From NCBI RefSeq assembly GCF_016862275.1, contig NZ_BOMQ01000046.1, forward strand, positions 1 to 64,000: a stretch of DNA of 64,000 nt, in the 5' to 3' direction. Both the position numbers and the translations under genes were made by a program. A model generated the notes under the pieces. The model was given only the letters and a program-made list of their open reading frames with translations. It had not been told where the DNA came from and did not search any database. Shown one piece after another: positions 57,270-64,000 of the stretch. Position 1 is the first letter of the stretch, and each line of letters opens with the position of its first letter. Source of the DNA: Actinoplanes nipponensis. Lineage in GTDB: Bacteria > Actinomycetota > Actinomycetes > Mycobacteriales > Micromonosporaceae.

Positions 57270-58427
57270 GTGAACCTGAACATCTTCGATCGCCGGAGCG
57301 CCGAGCGCTTCGCGGAGCTGCTCGACGAGACCAACGGCGGCCGTCGCCATCACACCCGGGGGCAGGCCGACGAGCAACTCGCCGAGCTGGTCGCCATCGG
57401 GCACAGCCTCTCCGCGGCACGATCCGGGGTCCACGTGGATCCCGAGTTCCGGATCGGCCTGCGAGCGATGCTCGTGGCCACGGCCGAGCGGGACGGCATC
57501 GGCACGACCGCCGCGGCCGCCGAACAGCAGGAGCCGGCCGAGCCGGTCCGCAAGCTGCTCGGCCGCACGGGTCGCCGGATCCGGGCCCGGGGGGCGATCG
57601 TCATCGGCGTCGCCGCCGGCGCCATGGCCGTCTCGGGCATCTCGGCGGCCAGCGAGAACGCCGCACCGGGCGACGCCCTGTACGGCGTCAAGCGCTCCAC
57701 CGAACGCGCCCAGCTGGCCATGGCCGGCTCCGACGTCACCCGCGGTCAGCTCTCGCTGGCCTTCGCCCGCAACCGACTCGTCGAGGCGGCCGCGATGGAC
57801 GGCGACAACCCGGAGTTCCGCCGGGTCCTCGGCGACATGGACAACGACACCCGGCAGGGCGTCAAGTTGCTCACGTCGTCCGCGGTGGCCCGCCGGGACA
57901 AGACGCCGCTCGCCTCGGTCGACTCATTCGCCGACAGTCAGCGCCGGGTGCTGAGCCCGCGGCTGGAGAAGCTCGGCGCGGGCAACCGCGAGCGGGCGCT
58001 GGTCTCGCTGAAGCTGCTCGACTCGGTCCGCGAGCGCGCCGCCGACCTGCGCGCCGGGCTCGACTGCGACCCGGTCACCCAGTCCGGCGGCGACGCCATC
58101 GGGCCCAAGCTGCGCGGCTGCACGACCGGCGCCGCCACCAGCTCCCCCGACGATCAGCCGGCGGGCCGGGGCCAGCGGGAAGCCACGACGGGCAGCGGCA
58201 ACAAGGGTGACACCGGCAAGAAGGCCAAGCCGAAGAGCACCGGGAAGCCGACGGCCGACCCGGCCGGCGGCGGCAGCCGGACCGTCGCCCCCGCCGGCGA
58301 GGCGACACCGGACGTCACGAAGGACGACCCGGCGCCGCTGATCACCGAGGACCCGGCCGGCGACGTCGCCGACCAGGGCGACAAGGGCCTGCTGGGCGGG
58401 CTGCTGGGGAACCTCTTGGGGAGCTGA
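57270..58427 (+). CDS. rsbN: RsbN-type anti-sigma factor with DUF5667
   Basis: A 385-residue membrane protein. Residues 1-100 carry the cytoplasmic sigma-binding region (SAERFAELLDETNGGRRHH; DEQLAELVAIGHSLSAA), followed by one membrane helix (GAIVIGVAAGAMAVSGISAA, about 108-126) and an external DUF5667 domain (GDALYGVKRSTERAQLAMAGSDVTRGQLSLAFARNRLVEAAAM). The C-terminal 130 residues are Pro/Gly/Lys/Asp-rich. Position after bldN and architecture match RsbN, which holds BldN inactive. GTG 57270 is preferred over 57261 because GGGGAGG lies nine bases ahead of it. Confidence 0.88.
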   Translation: MNLNIFDRRSAERFAELLDETNGGRRHHTRGQADEQLAELVAIGHSLSAARSGVHVDPEFRIGLRAMLVATAERDGIGTTAAAAEQQEPAEPVRKLLGRTGRRIRARGAIVIGVAAGAMAVSGISAASENAAPGDALYGVKRSTERAQLAMAGSDVTRGQLSLAFARNRLVEAAAMDGDNPEFRRVLGDMDNDTRQGVKLLTSSAVARRDKTPLASVDSFADSQRRVLSPRLEKLGAGNRERALVSLKLLDSVRERAADLRAGLDCDPVTQSGGDAIGPKLRGCTTGAATSSPDDQPAGRGQREATTGSGNKGDTGKKAKPKSTGKPTADPAGGGSRTVAPAGEATPDVTKDDPAPLITEDPAGDVADQGDKGLLGGLLGNLLGS

Positions 58428-58461
58428 GCTCCCGGGCCGCGCGGCGAGAGCCGCACATGGC

Positions 58462-58501
58462 GAGGGGCGGTGTCCGACTGCGAGAGTCGGGGCCGCCCCT
58501 C
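58462..58501. terminator. bidirectional terminator with nested stem
   Basis: GAGGGGCGG (58462-58470) pairs with CCGCCCCTC (58493-58501), enclosing an inner stem CCGACT/AGTCGG. It separates the convergent rsbN and acyltransferase genes. Confidence 0.85.
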
Positions 58502-58511
58502 ACTGCGCATG

Positions 58512-59588
58512 CTACAGGCCGAACGGGTCCGGACGCTTCTCCAGAAGGGAGTGCAGGGTGGCCTGGATGGTCTCGCGCACCTGGTCGGCGAGGTTGAAGA
58601 CGACCATGGGATCGTCCGCGTACTCGGTCAGGTGGGCCGTCGGGATCGGCGGGCAGAACTCGATGAGCCACTTGCTGGGCAGCGGGACCAGGCCCAGCGG
58701 CCCGAGCCAGGGGAAGGTCGGGGTCACCGGGAAGTACGGCATGCCGAGCAGGCGGGCCAGCGGCTTGAGGTCGGCCAGGATCGGATAGATCTCCTCGGCG
58801 CCCACGATCGCCACCGGCACGATCGGGGTGCCGGTGCGCAGGGCGGCCGAGACGAAGCCGCCGCGCCCGAAGCGCTGGAGTTTGTAGCGCTCCGAGAAGC
58901 GCTTGCCGATGCCCTTGAACCCCTCGGGGAAGACGCCGACCAGCTCGCCGTGGCTCATCAGGCGCTCGGCGTCGGGGTTGCAGGCCACCGTGGCGCCGGC
59001 CTTGCGGGCCAGCTCGGACAGCACCGGGAGCCGGAACACCAGGTCGGCCCCGAGTAGCCGGAGGTGGCGGTCCTTCGGGTGCTGGTCGCGCAGCGCGACG
59101 GTGAGCATGAGGGCGTCCAGGGCCAGGGTGCCGGAGTGGTTGCCGACCACGAGACCGCCGCCGGTGTCCGGCACGTTCTCGATGCCGAACACCTCGGTGC
59201 GGAACCAGTCGCGGTACAGGACCTTGAGCATCGGCTGGAAGACGGCGTCGTTGAGCTCCGGGTCGAAGCCGAAGTCGTCGACCTCGTACGCCCCGGCCAG
59301 CCGCCGGCGCAGGAAGGCCAGCCCACCGGCCACCCGCCGGTCCCAGACGTCGATCGGGTCCGCGCCGCGGGCCGGCTCCGGATCCCCGGGCTCCGGGCGG
59401 GCCGGCGCCGGGGCGGCGGCCTCCGGCGGAGCGGCCTCGAGCTGGGCCGGCGGGTGGACCTCGGTCGCGGGCAGGGCGGGCCGCCGCCGGCCCGGCCGGT
59501 TGCCGTTGAGCGGCTTCGGCGGCGGGGTCGCGGGCAGCGCGAAGTCCGCGTGCCCGGGCAGCGCGGCGTGGTACTCGTCCTGGGTCAT
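58512..59588 (-). CDS. lysophospholipid acyltransferase-like protein
   Basis: A 358-residue PlsC-related acyltransferase. The first 90 residues are disordered (Pro/Ala/Glu-rich). Catalytic motif VVGNHSGTLALDAL (His-X6-Asp region) and VGVFPEGFKGIGKRFSERYKL follow in the usual order. It should transfer an acyl chain to a lysophospholipid or related acceptor on the membrane. It matches mycobacterial Rv0502 in size and place. Its ATG overlaps the epimerase stop by 4 bp (ATGA). Confidence 0.87.
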   Translation of the reverse strand: MTQDEYHAALPGHADFALPATPPPKPLNGNRPGRRRPALPATEVHPPAQLEAAPPEAAAPAPARPEPGDPEPARGADPIDVWDRRVAGGLAFLRRRLAGAYEVDDFGFDPELNDAVFQPMLKVLYRDWFRTEVFGIENVPDTGGGLVVGNHSGTLALDALMLTVALRDQHPKDRHLRLLGADLVFRLPVLSELARKAGATVACNPDAERLMSHGELVGVFPEGFKGIGKRFSERYKLQRFGRGGFVSAALRTGTPIVPVAIVGAEEIYPILADLKPLARLLGMPYFPVTPTFPWLGPLGLVPLPSKWLIEFCPPIPTAHLTEYADDPMVVFNLADQVRETIQATLHSLLEKRPDPFGL

Positions 59589-60673
59589 GGTGCTACGTGC
59601 TCCTGGTCCTGCGTCGCGGCGGCCCGGACCCGGCGGATCCCGTCAAGGATCGCGTGCTCGGCCGCGGCCAGCCGATCGGCGCTCAGCGCCCGGCCGCCGC
59701 GATGACCGTGGATGAAGTCGTCGAAGGCGGCCGCGGTCGTGCGCGGGGTGAAGCCGAACTCCTTGACCAGCCGGCCGGTGTCCACCACCCGGCCGTGCAC
59801 GAACAGGTCGATCTGGTCCAGGCCGATCTGGCCGACGCCGATGTTGCGGGCCAGCGCGGCGGCGGAGGACAGCGTGCCCTCGGGCAGCGGCAGGGAGACC
59901 CGCCCGGCCCGGCGTACGGCCTGGGAGAGGGCGAGCACGCCCGCGCCGGCCACGTTGAACGTGCCGGGGTGGTCCTCCACCACCGAGCGGTGCAGGATCT
60001 CGAGCGCGTCGTCGACGTGCACGAACTGCAGCCGCGCGTCGCGGCCCAGCACGGTCGGGATCAGCGGCTGGGCGAAGTAGCGGGTGAGGGAGGTCTCCGC
60101 GGTCGAGCTGATGAACGGCGCGAACCGCAGCACGGTGGCCGCGACATCGGGCCGGCGGCGGCGGAAACCCCGCACGTAGCCCTCGATGTCGAGGATGTCG
60201 CGCGCGAAGGAGCCCCGCGGCACCGCCCGGGGCTCGGTGTCCTCGGTGAAGACCGCCGGGTCGCGGAACGAGGCGCCGTACGCGGCCGTGGACGAGCGCA
60301 CCACCAGCTTGCGCAGCCGGTCGGCGCCCTGGGCGGCGGCGAGCAGCTGCATCGTGCCGATGACGTTCTGCTCTTTCATCGCCGCGCGGCCGCCGCTCTG
60401 CGGGTCGGGCGCGCTGGTGACCGCCAGGTGCACGACGGCCTCGGCGCCCAGCTCGGCGATGGCGGTGCCGGCGGCACGCGCGTCGGCCCGGATCAGCTCG
60501 ACGTCCGTCAGCAGGCCCGCGAGGGCCGGCGACGGGGCGAACGGATCCAGGCCGATGACCCGGTCGACACGGGGATCCGCGGCGAGCCGGGCAGCGACCC
60601 GGGCACCGAGGAAACGACTGACCCCGGTGACCACGACGACCCTCGGCGGGGCCTCGGGTGAAGAAGTCACCAC
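59585..60673 (-). CDS. NAD-dependent epimerase/dehydratase-like protein
   Basis: A 362-residue extended SDR. VVVVTGVSRFLGARVAARLA is the glycine-rich cofactor loop (GXXXXG spacing altered to GVSRFLG), AVVHLAVTSAPD holds the third beta strand, and SSTAAYGASFRDPAVF stands where the catalytic Ser/Tyr region lies. It resembles mycobacterial GalE2 (Rv0501). The substrate is unlikely to be a simple UDP-sugar given the altered motifs. GTG 60673 or the adjacent GTG 60670 start it, with AAAGG nearby. It is co-translated with the acyltransferase. Confidence 0.83.
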   Translation of the reverse strand: MVTSSPEAPPRVVVVTGVSRFLGARVAARLAADPRVDRVIGLDPFAPSPALAGLLTDVELIRADARAAGTAIAELGAEAVVHLAVTSAPDPQSGGRAAMKEQNVIGTMQLLAAAQGADRLRKLVVRSSTAAYGASFRDPAVFTEDTEPRAVPRGSFARDILDIEGYVRGFRRRRPDVAATVLRFAPFISSTAETSLTRYFAQPLIPTVLGRDARLQFVHVDDALEILHRSVVEDHPGTFNVAGAGVLALSQAVRRAGRVSLPLPEGTLSSAAALARNIGVGQIGLDQIDLFVHGRVVDTGRLVKEFGFTPRTTAAAFDDFIHGHRGGRALSADRLAAAEHAILDGIRRVRAAATQDQEHVAP

Positions 60674-60742
60674 GGGCGCGCCTTTCGCATGCGGCGGTGG
60701 GTGAGGCAAGTGACCGGGCCGGGCGTCATGCCCGGCCGGACG

Positions 60743-60844
60743 TCACTTGCCGAGACGGCGACGCTGGACGCGGGTCTTGCGCAGCAGCTTACGGTGCTTC
60801 TTCTTCGCCATACGCTTGCGACGCTTCTTGACCACGGAGCCCAT
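60743..60844 (-). CDS. small ribosomal protein bS22 (33 aa)
   Basis: A 33-residue, extremely basic peptide: MGSVVKKRRKRMAKKKHRKL then LRKTRVQRRRLGK. This matches bS22, the actinobacterial 30S subunit peptide (COX24/AURKAIP1-like, mycobacterial Rv0500B). GAGAGG lies just ahead of the ATG. It lies between the epimerase and the excisionase-type gene, as in mycobacteria. Because of its size it is easily missed in annotation. Confidence 0.93.
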   Translation of the reverse strand: MGSVVKKRRKRMAKKKHRKLLRKTRVQRRRLGK

Positions 60845-61020
60845 ACGAAATGCCTCTCGAAACCATGTGGGGCCGGTCCCTGCGCACCGGAGAGCGCGCC
60901 CGACCGAGCTTGACAGCGGTTTGCCCCTGACCCGGCATCCAGCAGACGCGGACAGGTCACCCGGGGCGAACCGCTTCAGCGTAGCCGCCCGGCCTGCCGG
61001 GGACCAACACGCCCCCGGGC

Positions 61021-61233
61021 TCAGGCCGTTTGGCTGAAGGCCCCCCGCAGGTACGTGTGGACGGCGTGCTCCGGCACCCGGAACGAGCGACCCACCCGGA
61101 CGGCGCTGAGCTCACCGCCGTGCACGAGCCGGTAGACGGTCATCTTGGACACCCGCATGAGCGCCGCCACCTCGGCGACGGTCAGGAAGCGCACCTCCGC
61201 GAGGCGCTCCTCGGCTTGGGCTGGACCCGTCAT
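61021..61233 (-). CDS. excisionase-type helix-turn-helix protein
   Basis: A 70-residue MerR-like/excisionase DNA-binding domain: FLTVAEVAALMRVSKMTVYRL then VHGGELSAVRVGRSFRVPEHAVHTYL. It resembles mycobacterial Rv0500A by sequence and position next to bS22. The protein is only the DNA-binding domain, so it probably binds DNA as a small regulator; no partner recombinase is nearby, which argues against an element-borne excisionase. GAGGAG immediately precedes ATG 61233. Confidence 0.9.
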   Translation of the reverse strand: MTGPAQAEERLAEVRFLTVAEVAALMRVSKMTVYRLVHGGELSAVRVGRSFRVPEHAVHTYLRGAFSQTA

Positions 61234-61420
61234 CTCCTCGCACCGATCCTTTCGCAGGCGCCTCCGCCGCGGCCGTTGGGCCGTGCGCCGCGGCGGGCGG
61301 GCGCGCGTGTCATCAGTACGGTATCGAGACTCCTGTGATCAAGGAGATGCGTTCCGTGAAATCGCCGCAAAAAGTCAAGTCGACACGCCCCGTGTGGCGC
61401 TTTCTCCCCCGAAAGGTGAC

Positions 61421-62341
61421 TTACTTCTTGCTGGTCAGCGCCCGGCCGAGGAAAGCCACGTTGGCCGGACGCTCGGCCAGCCGGCGCATCAGGTAGCCGT
61501 ACCACTGGTCGCCGTAGGGCACGTAGACGCGCACGGTGTGCCCCGCCGCTGCCAGCCGGGCCTGCTCCTCCGGGCGGGTGCCGTAGAGCATCTGGAACTC
61601 GAACTCGTCGGCCGAGCGGTCGAACCAGCGCGCCCGGTCCTCGGCGATGGCGATCAGCCGCGGGTCGTGGGTGGCGATCATCGGATAGCCGGCGCCCGAC
61701 ATCAGGATGTTGAGGCAGCGCACGTACGCCTTGTCCACGTCCAGCGCGGACTGGTAGGCCACCGACTCGGGCTCGGCGTACGCGCCCTTGCACAGCCGCA
61801 CCCGCGACCCGGCGGTGGCCAGCTCCCGGCAGTCCCCCTCGGTGCGGCGCAGGTACGCCTGCAGCACGGCCCCCGTGGCCGGGTGGTCCTTGCGCAGCTC
61901 GGCCAGGATCTCCAGGGTCGAGTCGGTGGTGGTGTGGTCCTCGGCGTCCAGCGTGACCGTGGTGCCCGCCGCGGCCGCCGCCGCGCAGATCTCCTGCGCG
62001 TAGCCGTAGGCCATCCGGTCGTCGACCTTCTGCCCCAGCGCGGACAGCTTGACGCTGACCTCGGCCGCCGGGGTCAGGCCGGCGTCCTTCAGCCGGGCCA
62101 GCAATGTCAGGTACTGATCGCGGGTGGCGGTTGCCTGCTCCGCGGTCAGCGTGTCCTCGCCCAGGTAGTCGAGGCTGATCGCGAGGCCGTCGTCGGCGAG
62201 CTCCCGGCTCGCGCGCAACGCGTCGTCGATACCGTCGCCGGCGACGAACCGGCGCACGATCCCCTTGCTGACCGGGGCGGAGGAGATCAGCCGCTCCATC
62301 CGGGACGACCCGGCGGCGGCGAGAAAGACGGAACGGAGCAT
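61421..62341 (-). CDS. proline dehydrogenase
   Basis: A 306-residue FAD enzyme oxidising proline to pyrroline-5-carboxylate. The TIM-barrel blocks ISLDYLGEDTLT, VKLSALGQKVDDR, VTLDAEDHTTTDSTLEIL, GSRVRLCKGAYAEPESVAYQ and FEFQMLYGTRPEEQARL are all present, with the Lys and Arg residues of the proline site. It is the short monofunctional form without the P5C dehydrogenase domain; no pruA is seen nearby. ATG 62341 is 6 nt after TACGCT. Confidence 0.92.
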   Translation of the reverse strand: MLRSVFLAAAGSSRMERLISSAPVSKGIVRRFVAGDGIDDALRASRELADDGLAISLDYLGEDTLTAEQATATRDQYLTLLARLKDAGLTPAAEVSVKLSALGQKVDDRMAYGYAQEICAAAAAAGTTVTLDAEDHTTTDSTLEILAELRKDHPATGAVLQAYLRRTEGDCRELATAGSRVRLCKGAYAEPESVAYQSALDVDKAYVRCLNILMSGAGYPMIATHDPRLIAIAEDRARWFDRSADEFEFQMLYGTRPEEQARLAAAGHTVRVYVPYGDQWYGYLMRRLAERPANVAFLGRALTSKK

Positions 62342-62347
62342 GCGCCG

Positions 62348-62353
62348 AGCGTA
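62348..62353 (-). promoter_or_regulatory. -10 hexamer of the proline dehydrogenase gene
   Basis: TACGCT on the minus strand, 6 nt before ATG 62341. Confidence 0.6.
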
Positions 62354-62408
62354 TCGCCCGTCCCCGCACGGGTCGCGGTAGAGCTGTCTTAATGCTTCAC
62401 CGTCCCGC

Positions 62409-62414
62409 TACGGT
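62409..62414 (+). promoter_or_regulatory. -10 hexamer of the CGNR gene
   Basis: TACGGT, 6 nt before GTG 62421. Confidence 0.6.
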
Positions 62415-62420
62415 TGTCGG

Positions 62421-62957
62421 GTGAACTTCGATGCGTACGCGCGTACGGCGGTCGAGCTCGTCAACGCCGGGCTCGCCGACCTCGACGGTCTCCGGGCGCT
62501 GTTCAGCCAGGACCAGGCCTGGATGCGGGACGAGGTCGGCGAGAAGGACCTGGGCGTCTTCCGCCGGGCCCAGCGCCGGCTGCGGGACGTGTTCGAGTAC
62601 GGCACCACCGGCCGCGACGCCGACGCCGTGACGGAACTGAACGCGCTGCTGGAGGCGTACCCGGTGCAGCCGCGCATCTCCGGGCACGACGCCTCCGACT
62701 GGCACATGCACGTGACCAGCCGGGGCGCCTCGGTCAGCGCCGAATACCTGGCCGGCGCCGTCTGGGGTCTGTCGGTGTGGCTGTGCGAGTACGGCAGCGC
62801 CCGCTTCGGCATCTGCGCCGACGAGCGCTGCGGCAACGTCTACCTGGACACGTCGTCCAACAACTGCCGGCGCTTCTGCTCGGAGCGCTGCGCGACCCGC
62901 TCGCACGTGGCGGCCCACCGCGCCCGCAAGCGCGCCGCGACCCTCACCCCCGCGTAG
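62421..62957 (+). CDS. CGNR zinc-finger (ABATE-domain) protein
   Basis: A 178-residue protein with an N-terminal ABATE domain (residues 1-120) and a C-terminal CGNR zinc finger: RFGICADERCGNVYLDTSSNNCRRFCSERCATR, where ICADERCGNVYLD and CRRFCSERC give the four Cys ligands and the CGN-YLD hallmark. Members are putative stress-related transcription regulators. Divergent from proline dehydrogenase across 79 bp, so it may control that gene; this is inference from position only. Confidence 0.88.
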   Translation: MNFDAYARTAVELVNAGLADLDGLRALFSQDQAWMRDEVGEKDLGVFRRAQRRLRDVFEYGTTGRDADAVTELNALLEAYPVQPRISGHDASDWHMHVTSRGASVSAEYLAGAVWGLSVWLCEYGSARFGICADERCGNVYLDTSSNNCRRFCSERCATRSHVAAHRARKRAATLTPA

Positions 62958-62967
62958 CCCGCTCCGC

Positions 62968-63786
62968 TCAGAGCGGGATCGCCGCGGTGGCGGTCGGGGC
63001 CGGCGCGAGGTGGCGGCGGGCGAAGGCCAGCGACTCGCGCAGGTCCGCCTCGCGCACCGCGCGGCTGGTCACCTTGCGGGTGGAGACCTCGAGCGCCACC
63101 GAGCCCTGGAAGCCGCGCCCGGCCAGCGACTGCAGCAGCTCGGCGCAGGGCTGGGTGCCCCGGCCCGGCACCAGGTGCTCATCGCGGCCCTCGCCGGTGC
63201 CGTCGCCCAGGTGCACGTGCTTGAGGCCCCGGCCCATCCGGTCGGCCAGCACCAGCGAGTCGGTCCGCGAGGCGGCGGCGTGCGACAGGTCGAGCGTGTA
63301 CGCGTCGTAGCCCGCCTCGGTCGGATCCCAGCCCGGCACGTACGGCACGAAGGTGCGCCCGGCCATCCGGACCGGATACATGTTCTCGATCGCGAAGGTG
63401 ATCTCCGGGTGCCGCAGCTGCATCTTGGCCAGGCCCTCGGCGAAGGTGCGCGCGTAGTCCCGCTGCCAGGTGAACGGCGGGTGCACGACCACCGTCGGGG
63501 CGCCCAGCGTCTCGGCCAGCTGGGCGGCCCGGTGCAGCCGCTCCCACGGGTCCGGGCTCCACACCCGCTGGGTCACCAGCAGGCACGGCGCGTGCACCGA
63601 CAGGACCGGCACGGCGTAATGGGCGGACAGGCCCTGCAGCGCGCCGGCGTCCTGGCTGACGGCATCCGTCCAGACCATGACCTCGACACCGTCGTAACCC
63701 ACCGTCGCCGCCATCTCGAACGCGGCCGCGGTCGGCTCGGGGAAGACGGATGAGCTGGACAGAAGCACGGGGACGCGGAAAGTCAC
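62968..63786 (-). CDS. sugar-phosphate isomerase/epimerase-type TIM barrel
   Basis: A 272-residue AP-endonuclease-2-like TIM barrel. Motifs seen are VLLSSSSVFP at the N-terminus, VLSVHAPCLLVTQRVWSPDPW, TVVVHPPFTWQ, ITFAIENMYPV, DAYTLDLSHAA and VHLGDGTGEGRDEHLVPGRGT; the Glu, Asp and His of these loops are metal ligands. It resembles mycobacterial Rv0498 by sequence and place near the Rv0500A-Rv0502 block. Substrate unknown. GTG 63786 is 6 nt after TACCCT. Confidence 0.85.
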   Translation of the reverse strand: MTFRVPVLLSSSSVFPEPTAAAFEMAATVGYDGVEVMVWTDAVSQDAGALQGLSAHYAVPVLSVHAPCLLVTQRVWSPDPWERLHRAAQLAETLGAPTVVVHPPFTWQRDYARTFAEGLAKMQLRHPEITFAIENMYPVRMAGRTFVPYVPGWDPTEAGYDAYTLDLSHAAASRTDSLVLADRMGRGLKHVHLGDGTGEGRDEHLVPGRGTQPCAELLQSLAGRGFQGSVALEVSTRKVTSRAVREADLRESLAFARRHLAPAPTATAAIPL

Positions 63787-63792
63787 CCGTCA

Positions 63793-63798
63793 AGGGTA
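63793..63798 (-). promoter_or_regulatory. -10 hexamer of the isomerase gene
   Basis: TACCCT on the minus strand, 6 nt before GTG 63786. Confidence 0.6.
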
Positions 63799-63884
63799 GA
63801 CCCGTCCGGCACACCCGCCAGCTCTCAGCTGGGAGATAAGCCTACAAAACGCCCGGCCGCGCGGGGGTTTACCACCCGCACGCG

Positions 63885-63890
63885 TACGCT
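63885..63890 (+). promoter_or_regulatory. -10 hexamer of the partial gene at the right edge
   Basis: TACGCT, 7 nt before GTG 63898. Confidence 0.6.
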
Positions 63891-63897
63891 GTCGCAG

Positions 63898-64000
63898 GTG
63901 AGTCGCCGCACCCAGCTCCGCATCGTCCTGGACGAGGCGGCCGCCGCCCGCGCCCGCGAGGTACCGCTCGACTTCCCTCGGGAATGGATCGAGTTCACCG
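63898..64000 (+). CDS. 5' end of an unidentified gene, cut by window edge
   Basis: The first 34 codons of a gene: VSRRTQLRIVLDEAAAARAR then EVPLDFPREWIEFT. The start is supported by TACGCT seven bases upstream and by typical codon use, with third-position G/C bias. The visible part is a basic, helical N-terminus; too little is present to name a family. Confidence 0.6.
   Translation, partial: MSRRTQLRIVLDEAAAARAREVPLDFPREWIEFT

Noticed and set aside
61021..61233. Excisionase of an integrated element
   Set aside because: No integrase, attachment-site repeats or tRNA gene nearby; the gene sits in a conserved position beside bS22 as in mycobacteria.
1..64000. tRNA or rRNA genes
   Set aside because: No cloverleaf with a T-loop and CCA-proximal stem, and no rRNA signature, was seen by eye; a covariance search was not possible.

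Overview
The window is high-GC actinobacterial DNA with GTG/ATG starts, frequent 4-bp ATGA/GTGA overlaps and a Gly/Ala/Arg/Pro-rich proteome. A BldN-type developmental sigma factor with its anti-sigma partner, a rex-hem operon, secreted S1 protease, phospholipase A2 and nuclease, and several shared gene blocks suggest Micromonosporaceae, most likely an Actinoplanes-like genome. The genus is inference. No rRNA, tRNA, CRISPR array, insertion sequence or prophage was seen. The window reads as chromosomal core plus species-variable intergenic minisatellites.

Layout. 0-8 kb: a 35-bp tandem repeat, a DUF2231 membrane protein, a FurA/CatR-type regulator with a heme-oxygenase-like DUF2236 protein, then a minus-strand block (RecB-like nuclease, MarC, PHP phosphoesterase, PH-domain membrane protein, a 52-aa membrane peptide, DUF6758 and a TrmH methyltransferase). 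8-17 kb: thioredoxin, an intein-interrupted radical SAM protein, a CoA-binding protein, two DUF4190 paralogues flanking an SDR, a lipoprotein, an EamA transporter, a HAD phosphatase, then about 1 kb of 55-57-bp tandem repeats. 17-25 kb: phzF, then a block resembling mycobacterial Rv1220c-Rv1232c (MgtE-N/CBS, DUF1003, mrp, tatB, htrA, O-methyltransferase) that lacks sigE/rseA at its usual place, then leucyl aminopeptidase and DUF3117. 25-36 kb: paaX plus enoyl-CoA hydratase, trypsin, DNA glycosylase Tag, a DivIVA-domain protein, an orphan nuoA, korAB, and a divergent LysR/SDR pair. 36-47 kb: K+ channel, phospholipase A2, a large cyclase/STAND ATPase, 1.1 kb without genes, an FmdB protein, a lytic transglycosylase, tandem GNAT, and a secreted nuclease with a Calx-beta-like tail. 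47-56 kb: hemB, hemD, hemC, hemA, rex (minus strand), HAD, glutaredoxin, acyl-CoA ligase. 56-64 kb: bldN-rsbN, then acyltransferase, epimerase, bS22 and an excisionase-type HTH (the Rv0500A-Rv0502 block), proline dehydrogenase, CGNR regulator, sugar isomerase and a cut-off gene.

How genes work together: rex-hemA-hemC-hemD-hemB builds heme precursors under redox control, with a Rex-type operator ahead of rex. BldN-RsbN is a developmental sigma/anti-sigma pair. KorAB is the ferredoxin-linked 2-oxoglutarate oxidoreductase. LysR and its divergent SDR share a T-N11-A palindrome.

A striking property is the number of genes whose start codon lies 6-8 nt after a TANNNT hexamer with no ribosome binding site, the signature of leaderless mRNAs; I count 19, and they fix many start choices. 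The most interesting single object is the radical SAM protein whose intein sits exactly at the third cysteine of the CX3CX2C Fe-S motif, so the intein's own Cys1 mimics the missing ligand in the unspliced precursor.
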